Source: JBBPYR01 sp038199755 (GTDB lineage Bacteria; Chloroflexota; Ktedonobacteria; Ktedonobacterales; Ktedonobacteraceae). Taken from it: a stretch of DNA of 5,117 bases. The translations under genes were made by a program, and so were the position numbers. This document shows, piece after piece, positions 1-4,063 of this stretch. Under the pieces are notes generated by a model. The model did not search any database and had not been told where the DNA came from. It was given only the letters and a program-made list of their open reading frames with translations. How positions within the stretch are numbered: position 1 is the first letter of the stretch; each line of letters opens with the position of its first letter. The stretch is from the NCBI GenBank assembly GCA_038199755.1, contig JBBPYR010000290.1:1-5117 (forward strand). Direction: 5' to 3'.

Positions 1-48
1 ACCCAGAGGGTCCCCACCCCTCCATCCACGTCCTCCCCCGCCCCTACT
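1..48. repeat. GC-rich intergenic repeat, copy A (cut by window edge)
   Basis: This C-rich block begins ACCCAGAGGGT and ends CCCCCGCCCCTACT. The block at 212-257 has the same order of elements: an ACCC/GGGT mini-palindrome, a C-rich middle, and the identical 14-base end. The two are therefore diverged copies of one dispersed element. The true left boundary may lie outside the window. No protein or RNA function is visible. Confidence 0.6.
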
Positions 49-83
49 ACAACCTGAGCAGTTCGCTTACGTTGATGCGTATT

Positions 84-110
84 GGACGCGCTCAAGCTGG
101 TCCCTACAGC
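84..110. repeat. Solo 27-bp copy of the arm of the hairpin repeat
   Basis: These 27 bases, from GGACGCGCTCAAGC to CTACAGC, are identical to 3017-3043, the right arm of the long hairpin at 2955-3040 plus three flanking bases. No matching left arm occurs within the upstream 83 bases, so this is a half-copy of the element. Exact identity over 27 bases 2.9 kb apart is far beyond chance and marks a dispersed family. Confidence 0.85.
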
Positions 111-211
111 GGTTTTGCATCTTTGGCAGTTTATTTCGGCAATGTCTATCAGCGTGGTGGGAACTCGTTTCAGCAAACGCCCAAAAAGGGGGTGTATCCT
201 CGACACGGGCG

Positions 212-257
212 ACCCAAGGGTCCCTTCCCCGCCTCATCCGCCGCCCCCGCCCCTACT
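212..257. repeat. GC-rich intergenic repeat, copy B
   Basis: This is the second copy of the element at 1-48. It opens with a small palindrome, GACCC-AA-GGGTC (211-222), continues through a C-rich tract, and ends in the same CCCCCGCCCCTACT (244-257). The open frames crossing it translate to low-complexity Pro/Ala/Arg peptides and look like by-products of the repeat. Apart from these repeats and the 84-110 element, I see no gene in bases 1-362. Confidence 0.65.
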
Positions 258-269
258 GTAAAGCTAAAG

Positions 270-298
270 TTGCGTCTAAAGCGTGCTTCGTGTAAGAT
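270..298 (+). promoter_or_regulatory. Weak candidate promoter for the 363-698 gene
   Basis: TTGCGT (270-275) and TAAGAT (293-298) are separated by 17 bases, about 65 bases before the GTG start. The -35 matches the housekeeping consensus at three of six positions and the -10 at four of six, so this is only a plausible placement. Confidence 0.25.
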
Positions 299-362
299 AG
301 CAGTAAGATATTGAGAAAGAACATGCTCATCGCAATCATACGAGAAAGAAGTAGGGACAATC

Positions 363-698
363 GTGGATACAACTATTACGCTCGAATTTATTTCTGATAC
401 AAAAAATGCTCTCAAAGCTCTTGAGCATCAACTCAAGCATATTCATGGTGTGGAGGTCAGTCTTTTGGAGCCACGCGACCATAGCGTACCAGCCATTGTC
501 GCGATTGGCATTGACGAGAAAGCGGAGGGTGCAGCTCAAAATGTGGCTCAAACGCTCTATAGCTTCTTGCGAGAGGAAGAAATGGCACAAGGGCAGAAAA
601 AAATCTTCATTGTCACCATCGAAGGAGACCGTGTTGAGATAGAGAAGTTGTCCGTTGATGAAATCAAGGAGATCATCGTCGTGGCCCAGGAAAGGTAA
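363..698 (+). CDS. Small EACC1-like protein (effector-associated constant component candidate), 111 aa
   Basis: The start is GTG at 363, preceded by AGGG (353-356) with a 6-base spacer; no better start is nearby. The protein has no signal peptide or membrane segment. It reads as an alpha/beta fold: strand TITLEF (4-9), helix 13-27, strand VEVSLL (30-35), a Pro-containing turn, strand AIVAIGI (44-50), a long helix (55-73), then strand pair KIFIVTI / RVEIEKL (80-96) and a final helix (98-109). The pattern 'VAIGI...AAQNVAQTLYSFL...VTIEGDRVEIEKLSVDEI' resembles the effector-associated constant component 1 (EACC1) family, small proteins usually encoded beside a variable effector (peptidase or NTPase) in bacterial conflict systems. 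I infer this from pattern alone. No effector lies beside it: the next gene is convergent and ROK-like, and the left side is repeats. It may be an orphan or solo member. Coding status is secure; the family call is moderate. Confidence 0.7.
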   Translation: MDTTITLEFISDTKNALKALEHQLKHIHGVEVSLLEPRDHSVPAIVAIGIDEKAEGAAQNVAQTLYSFLREEEMAQGQKKIFIVTIEGDRVEIEKLSVDEIKEIIVVAQER

Positions 699-714
699 GA
701 GGTCATAGCCCTGC

Positions 715-1680
715 CTAGAGGAGAGAGGCGGCAGCACCTAACAGCACGGCATCTTTACCGAGACAGGCAGGCACAATCTCGACAAGGCTACAGACGCGTG
801 ACGCCGATTTGGGGGTGTGCGCATTTTGCATACTTGTGAGCAATGACTCATGGGGAGAGAGCAAATCACCCCCTAAAATTAGCCTGTTTGGTGTAAAGAG
901 GTCGATATACTGGGTGATAGCGGCATTGAGCCAGCGGCTCAGTTCAGTATATATTTGTAGGGCAACGCTATCACCGCGTGTCGCCTCTTCAGCAAGCAGG
1001 TGCGTGCTAAAAGCCTCACGATTGTATATGAGGCGCCGCGTGAAATTGCTCTCCTCACCACGGCGGAGGATGCGCGAGACCATCTTTTGCAGAGCATCAT
1101 GGGAGAGCAGCGTGTTGATGCATCCTCGTTTGCCACAACTACAACGCACGCCATTGCTCGTGGAGAGAGAAAGATGGCAAACATGGCCGGTATAGCTCTG
1201 TGGCGTCTGCTCACACTGTCCATCAACCAGCAGCGATGCCCCGACAACAGCGTTGACAGTTAAAAAGAGTAGGCGTGAGAACCCTTTGCCTGCTCCGAAG
1301 TGATATTCCCCCAGAGCGGCTGCATCGACATCCACCTGTAAGCGTGTAGGCAGCTGATAGCGTGTCTCTAAGACATCGCACAGAGGGAAACCATTCAACG
1401 CGGGAAGTACAGGTACGATCTTGGGACAACGACATGTATAGTCAAGCGAACCGGGGATACTCACACTCAGGCCACGTACCTGTAGGCGTTCGGTCTGGGC
1501 GTGAGACAACATGGTATCCACTGCTCGTAGGTATGGCTCTAGTGTAGCAGTGGCAGGACGCCCCCTCAGCGTTTTTGCCTGGCAACGATGGTGAATATGG
1601 CCCCAGCGGTCAACCAGTGCGACGGTAGCCTGCCCCCCCGCGATCTCTATCCCTACCGCGACACTCCTGTCTCTACTCAT
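715..1680 (-). CDS. ROK-family protein (glucokinase/NagC-like), possibly non-catalytic, 321 aa
   Basis: The ATG at 1680 is preferred over an in-frame TTG at 1686 because AGAG lies 9 bases before the ATG but only 3 before the TTG. In ATG numbering, the ROK (repressor, ORF, kinase) layout is visible: an N-terminal phosphate-binding strand-turn (VGIEIAGG, 9-16), SIPGSLD (74-80), the active-site region VDVDAAALGEYHFGAG (116-131), a zinc site formed by H169 with C180, C182 and C187 (CSCGKRGC), and LILGGDL (267-273). Length matches single-domain ROK kinases and there is no N-terminal helix-turn-helix. Several motifs are altered: DxGGT is IEIAGG, NDAN is VDVD (the likely catalytic Asp remains as D117), GTGIG is NAVVG, and the sugar-binding Glu of ExGH is His in GHVCH. 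Sugar phosphorylation is therefore doubtful, and a sensor or pseudokinase role is possible. It converges with the 363-698 gene, with a 16-base gap and no visible terminator. Confidence 0.88.
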   Translation of the reverse strand: MSRDRSVAVGIEIAGGQATVALVDRWGHIHHRCQAKTLRGRPATATLEPYLRAVDTMLSHAQTERLQVRGLSVSIPGSLDYTCRCPKIVPVLPALNGFPLCDVLETRYQLPTRLQVDVDAAALGEYHFGAGKGFSRLLFLTVNAVVGASLLVDGQCEQTPQSYTGHVCHLSLSTSNGVRCSCGKRGCINTLLSHDALQKMVSRILRRGEESNFTRRLIYNREAFSTHLLAEEATRGDSVALQIYTELSRWLNAAITQYIDLFTPNRLILGGDLLSPHESLLTSMQNAHTPKSASRVCSLVEIVPACLGKDAVLLGAAASLL

Positions 1681-1703
1681 CGGCAATTGCTCTGATTCTT
1701 GTA

Positions 1704-1709
1704 TTTATA
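1704..1709 (-). promoter_or_regulatory. Candidate -10 element of the ROK-family gene
   Basis: On the minus strand this reads TATAAA, about 24 bases upstream of the ATG. No convincing -35 is found 16-18 bases further upstream, where the spacer would be filled by the 22-bp palindrome. A repressor bound to the palindrome would cover this element. Confidence 0.3.
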
Positions 1710-1728
1710 TAGAACGCACGTTCTATAT
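1707..1728. promoter_or_regulatory. 22-bp perfect palindrome, TetR-family-type operator
   Basis: The left arm ATATAGAACG (1707-1716) and right arm CGTTCTATAT (1719-1728) are exact reverse complements around a 2-base centre, CA. The core AGAACG-NN-CGTTCT is the shape bound by many TetR-family repressors. It lies 26 bases upstream of the ROK start and overlaps its putative -10 element. It is also about 30 bases upstream of the rightward promoter candidate at 1760-1789, so it could affect either direction. No TetR gene lies in this window, so the regulator would be encoded elsewhere. The palindrome is directly seen; the regulator type is inferred. Confidence 0.75.
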
Positions 1729-1759
1729 CGACAGAGTTACAGCACTAAATAGGAACACA

Positions 1760-1789
1760 ATGACACAGTTTGTGTAATCAGAGTATAAC
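1760..1789 (+). promoter_or_regulatory. Candidate promoter of the 1968-2885 operon
   Basis: ATGACA (1760-1765) and TATAAC (1784-1789), each five of six to consensus, are 18 bases apart. Transcription would start near 1796 and give a leader of roughly 170 bases. A small inverted repeat ACACA-GTT-TGTGT (1763-1775) sits between the two boxes and could be an operator. No gene or clear riboswitch is seen in 1790-1955. Confidence 0.45.
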
Positions 1790-1967
1790 TGGCGATACGA
1801 ACATTTGTCAAGGTCGCGCGTTCCAAACATACGTGCTAACCAAAATAGCAGAGGGAAGAGTCTTGAAGAGCGTAAAGAAGACGGTATGGCAGACCTTGTT
1901 GTAGCGTGGTACAGTAATGGCATAGGAAAGAGTCGATACACCGCTCTAGCAAGTAAAGGAGTTTCCC

Positions 1968-2498
1968 GTGGCAGGTGCATATAGATCAGAGCAAGACCCA
2001 CGTCGTGCTGGGCAAAAAAAGGACCCTATCATAGGGCAGGGGCATGGCTTAAGCGATGATGAAGGGCAGATGATTCAGCAGATGATACGTGCGGAGTCGG
2101 GTTCTTCCCGTGAGTTGTTCATTCCACAAAAAGACTTGGCGCAAGAGGCCACAACACAGATGTCGGAGGAGGTGGCGAAGGTTATTGAGGCAAGCCGCGT
2201 ACTGCAAGTCTTACAGCTGTTCAATCGCGATTACCTGTACGGGCAAGGTCGTTTCGATGAGTATAAAGACGGTTTGCTGCTCAAATGGGGTGATGGTTAC
2301 TCGCGCAAGCATATCTGGGTAACGGTGGAGAACGGTAATCTTGTCTTTGAGACTAGTCACGCCAAGCAATGCGATAAGCCCTATTGCAACGGCACACATC
2401 ACATTCTGACGCCTGACCTCTATATGAACATCGACGTGATAAACCAGGAGCTAGGCGACCGCTTCCGTCGTCCGGTTTATGAGCGTTCTGATGACTAG
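1968..2498 (+). CDS. Uncharacterised 176-aa protein with a C-terminal His/Cys cluster
   Basis: The start is GTG at 1968, with a strong ribosome binding site AAGGAG (1956-1961) 6 bases away; an in-frame stop at 1947-1949 excludes a longer product. I do not recognise the family. Residues 1-60 are polar and Gln/Asp-rich, probably flexible; 61-90 form a likely helix (AKVIEASRVLQVLQLFNRDYL); the rest looks like a compact beta-rich domain with WVTVENGNLVFETS (117-130). Next comes H131-x3-C135-x4-C140-x3-H144, with PYCNGTHH at 138-145. This echoes the C-terminal half of the CDGSH iron-sulfur motif (PxCDGxH), but the upstream Cys-x-Cys pair is missing, so 2Fe-2S binding is not supported; a zinc or degenerate site is possible. 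No signal peptide or membrane segment is seen. The next gene follows after 21 bases, so the two are probably co-transcribed. Confidence 0.85.
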   Translation: MAGAYRSEQDPRRAGQKKDPIIGQGHGLSDDEGQMIQQMIRAESGSSRELFIPQKDLAQEATTQMSEEVAKVIEASRVLQVLQLFNRDYLYGQGRFDEYKDGLLLKWGDGYSRKHIWVTVENGNLVFETSHAKQCDKPYCNGTHHILTPDLYMNIDVINQELGDRFRRPVYERSDD

Positions 2499-2519
2499 CA
2501 CGGGTGAAGGTAATAAGCA

Positions 2520-2885
2520 ATGACAACCGTTGTAGTAGCATTGGAAAAAGACCTGTTCTTCTCCGTCAAAATACGCGATACGCTGCGCCATCACGATATA
2601 GACGCGGTAACGGTGCGCACATTGGCTGCCTTTGAGGAGCGGCTCAACAAGACTGGCGAGAACAAGCCAGCCTTAGTGATTATCAATACTGCCATCAAGG
2701 GTGTCGATTGGGAGGAAGCCATTCGTAGCGCGAAAGCGCACGGCTATCCCATTCTGGCGTTTGGCTCACATATGGACCTCGAAGCACGCGACCGGGCATT
2801 GAAAGCCGGTGCTGAGAAAGTGATTGCCAATTCTAAATTCGCCAGCGATCTGCCAGCCTTAGTGCAAGGGTTATTGGGCCGCTAA
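2520..2885 (+). CDS. Receiver-like (CheY-fold) protein lacking the phospho-acceptor Asp, 121 aa
   Basis: The ATG at 2520 has GAAGG (2506-2510) 9 bases upstream. Length and alternating strand/helix pattern fit a stand-alone response-regulator receiver domain: strand 1 TVVVAL (3-8), helix FFSVKIRDTLRHH (13-25), strand 2 DAVTV, helix to ~45, strand 3 ALVIIN (51-56), strand 4 YPILAFGS (76-83), helix DLEARDRALKAG (86-97), strand 5 EKVIAN, and a final helix to LLGR. Where receivers carry the phosphorylated Asp at the end of strand 3, this protein has N56. The acidic pair after strand 1 is reduced to E9/D11, while S83 and K106 could stand in for the conserved Thr/Ser and Lys. It is probably a phosphorylation-independent pseudo-receiver with a protein-binding role. 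There is no output domain. Its likely partner is the unknown protein encoded immediately upstream. Confidence 0.82.
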   Translation: MTTVVVALEKDLFFSVKIRDTLRHHDIDAVTVRTLAAFEERLNKTGENKPALVIINTAIKGVDWEEAIRSAKAHGYPILAFGSHMDLEARDRALKAGAEKVIANSKFASDLPALVQGLLGR

Positions 2886-2954
2886 AGGCCTCGCTTATAT
2901 GGGGGCGACATTATGCTGATTGCCAAAATAAACTAGTAATAGGGAGCACCCCTC

Positions 2955-3040
2955 GTAGGGACCAGCTTGAGCGCGTCCCGTCCCTGTTGGCGAATCGGCC
3001 TCCCAACTGGCTACGGGGACGCGCTCAAGCTGGTCCCTAC
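2955..3040. repeat. Long-hairpin dispersed repeat (MITE- or REP-like)
   Basis: The left arm (2955-2979, starting GTAGGGACCAGC) and right arm (3016-3040, ending GGTCCCTAC) are 25-base perfect inverted repeats around a 36-base centre. Within the centre, GTTGG (2986-2990) can also pair with CCAAC (3003-3007). The right arm plus AGC recurs at 84-110. There is no open frame and no obvious target-site duplication. It lies between an operon end and the end of a leftward gene, so its transcript could act as a stem that stops or stabilises both RNAs. Apart from this element, nothing is seen in 2886-3098. Confidence 0.85.
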
Positions 3041-3098
3041 AGCATCCTATTTTCTTACCAGTTTAATTTGTTAATGCCCATCATGACGTTCCCGGTGG

Positions 3099-3308
3099 TT
3101 AAGCGCGTCGCGCAACAACATTGTGCATAAAGCGATACCCGAATGGAATAAAGGAAAGACTATAGCCGAGGGGATGTTTTTCGTAGCGCACAGATTGATT
3201 GCGATAGACCCAGCGGGTGTGAAAGAACTTGTTGCGGGTGTACAGTGAGGCTTGTACAAGGTTGTGCGTGTTTCGATAGTGAGGACGATGTGCGATACGG
3301 CTACTCAT
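3099..3308 (-). CDS. Small basic Arg/aromatic-rich hypothetical protein, 69 aa
   Basis: The ATG at 3308 is preceded on the minus strand by AGAAGGAG with a 5-base spacer, one of the best ribosome binding sites in the window; this is the main reason to accept the gene. A longer frame to 3332 exists but lacks such support. The product begins MSSRIAHRPHYRNTHN and is rich in Arg, His, Tyr and Phe, with a strongly positive charge and few acidic residues. A mildly hydrophobic stretch (GYSLSFIPFGYRFM) lies near the C-terminus but is too short and charged to be a clear membrane span. I recognise no family. It lies about 40 bases beyond the terminator of the carrier gene, so expression needs read-through or its own promoter, and no strong one is visible. 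It could be a nucleic-acid-binding small protein, a toxin-like peptide, or a decayed fragment; the sequence does not decide. Confidence 0.55.
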   Translation of the reverse strand: MSSRIAHRPHYRNTHNLVQASLYTRNKFFHTRWVYRNQSVRYEKHPLGYSLSFIPFGYRFMHNVVARRA

Positions 3309-3348
3309 GCAAACTCCTTCTGGAAATAGCAAACATATCTATAAACAC

Positions 3349-3394
3349 AAAAGAGGTCATTCCTGACAAATATACGTCAGGAACGACCTCTTTT
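3349..3394 (-). terminator. Rho-independent terminator of the IscA/ErpA-type gene
   Basis: Arms 3349-3367 and 3376-3394 form a 19-bp stem with an 8-base loop. The only imperfection is at 3359/3384, which is an A-C mismatch in rightward RNA but a U-G pair in leftward RNA. On the leftward strand the stem ends in TTTT followed by GTGTTTAT. It sits 32 bases past the stop codon at 3427, as expected for the terminator of that gene. Confidence 0.85.
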
Positions 3395-3426
3395 CTCTCA
3401 TGAGAAATGGTTCTAATCTGTGGTGC

Positions 3427-3804
3427 TTAGTGGCCGCAACCGCAGCTACGGGATTCGCCACCGCCCTCGGCGGTCTTGAAGGAATGTCCACAGCCGCAGC
3501 TAGAAACTGCATTGGGGTTATTGACGGTAAAGCCAGCACCCATCAAGCTGTCAACATAGTCTACTTCGCTACCAGTAATATAACCAAGGCTCATCTCGTC
3601 AACGAAGACTTTGAATTCTCCCTCGTGAATGACGCTATCGCCTTCCTGTTCCTCATCAAGTGTCATACCATACTGGAGGCCAGAGCAACCGCCGCCAGCG
3701 ACGAAGATACGCAGGCCAAGACTTGGGTCATTTTCCTGCATCAAAAGTTCTTTTACTTTTACGACTGCGCTAGGCGTCATGGTAATGGTACTTACTTCGA
3801 TCAT
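3427..3804 (-). CDS. HesB/IscA/ErpA-family A-type iron-sulfur carrier with an extra CGCGH tail, 125 aa
   Basis: The ATG at 3804 follows AGAGGG (3813-3818 on the minus strand) with an 8-base spacer. A-type carriers accept or deliver Fe-S clusters (or iron) to apoproteins in the cytoplasm through three conserved Cys. Here they are C40 in VAGGGCSGLQYGM (35-47) and C103/C105 in SSCGCGHSF (101-109). Other family hallmarks are the opening ITMTPSAVVKVKELL, GLRIFV, and FVDEMSLGYITGSEVDYVDSLMGAGFTVNNPNA (67-99). A typical member ends soon after the CxC motif. This one continues through KTAEGGGESRS to a second CGCGH (121-125), adding C121, C123 and H125. No isc or suf gene lies nearby, so it appears to be a stand-alone carrier, closer to ErpA/HesB in style than a member of an isc operon. 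It is followed by a clear terminator. I leave the symbol blank because IscA, ErpA and SufA cannot be told apart by eye. Confidence 0.93.
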   Translation of the reverse strand: MIEVSTITMTPSAVVKVKELLMQENDPSLGLRIFVAGGGCSGLQYGMTLDEEQEGDSVIHEGEFKVFVDEMSLGYITGSEVDYVDSLMGAGFTVNNPNAVSSCGCGHSFKTAEGGGESRSCGCGH

Positions 3805-3824
3805 GTGTTTTTCCCTCTACTATC

Positions 3825-3836
3825 AAGATGCATCTT
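3825..3836. promoter_or_regulatory. 12-bp palindrome in the carrier gene leader
   Basis: AAGATGCATCTT is an exact 12-base palindrome 20 bases upstream of the carrier start codon. It would lie just downstream of the start site of the proximal promoter. It may be an operator or may be chance. Confidence 0.3.
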
Positions 3837-3845
3837 ACTACTCAT

Positions 3846-3875
3846 GTTGTAACATGCTCTGAGATGAAAAGTCAA
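3846..3875 (-). promoter_or_regulatory. Proximal candidate promoter of the IscA/ErpA-type gene, with a palindrome over the -10
   Basis: On the minus strand TTGACT (3870-3875, five of six) and TACAAC (3846-3851, four of six) are 18 bases apart. The -10 falls inside the palindrome CATGTT-GT-AACATG (3843-3856), placed where a repressor would block RNA polymerase. The 5' untranslated region would be about 35 bases. Confidence 0.45.
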
Positions 3876-3887
3876 GCCATCCCTTTA

Positions 3888-3917
3888 TCAGGTGAGGCAA
3901 GCTTTTCAGTCACCTGA
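3888..3917. promoter_or_regulatory. Inverted repeat TCAGGTGA-N14-TCACCTGA upstream of the carrier gene
   Basis: TCAGGTGA (3888-3895) and TCACCTGA (3910-3917) are exact 8-base reverse complements 14 bases apart. The pair lies just upstream of the proximal -35 and within the leader made from the distal promoter. It could be a dimeric regulator site or an RNA hairpin; nothing in the window names the regulator. Confidence 0.4.
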
Positions 3918-3980
3918 ACACCCAATAAATAATCTGTATGAAAGATTCTATCGGATATTCCGTATACTTCTTTCGCTGGT

Positions 3981-4009
3981 AGTATACACTACAAAAAATG
4001 AAGCGTCAA
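3981..4009 (-). promoter_or_regulatory. Distal candidate promoter of the IscA/ErpA-type gene
   Basis: On the minus strand TTGACG (4004-4009) and TATACT (3981-3986), each five of six to consensus, are separated by exactly 17 bases. This is the best promoter match in the window. Transcripts from it would have a leader of about 170 bases containing all the inverted repeats listed between 3825 and 3917. Confidence 0.55.
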
Positions 4010-4063
4010 TGCCTGATATAACATTATAACCGCCTGACAAGCCTGATTATTCCTTTTTTGTTC

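Noticed and set aside
72..415. Open frames of 80-81 aa on both strands at the left edge
   Set aside because: They run across the repeats, give low-complexity Pro/Ala/Arg products, lack a ribosome binding site, and one overlaps the start of the better-supported 363-698 gene.
336..737. 133-aa leftward frame opposite the EACC1-like gene
   Set aside because: It is antisense to a gene with a good ribosome binding site and a regular alpha/beta pattern; its own product shows no recognisable order and it overlaps the end of the ROK gene.
1886..1984. 32-aa rightward frame (ATG at 1886) as a leader peptide of the operon
   Set aside because: It overlaps the ribosome binding site and start of the 1968 gene in another frame, has only a weak ribosome binding site, and shows no attenuator hairpin or run of one amino acid.
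1723..2001. 92-aa leftward frame in the gap before the 1968 gene
   Set aside because: It overlaps the palindrome, the rightward promoter candidate and the start of the 1968 gene, and has no ribosome binding site at its start; it is probably a chance frame.
2361..2403. True CDGSH 2Fe-2S domain in the 176-aa protein
   Set aside because: Only the PYCNGTH half is present; the Cys-x-Cys ligands of the family are missing, so I kept it only as a degenerate motif.
3400..3852. 150-aa rightward frame opposite the carrier gene
   Set aside because: It is antisense to an unmistakable IscA/ErpA-type gene with all conserved Cys; its length follows from the composition of that gene.
4010..4063. Terminator after the oxidoreductase gene
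   Set aside because: CAGGC occurs twice as a direct repeat and there are short T runs, but no stable inverted repeat followed by T residues was found.
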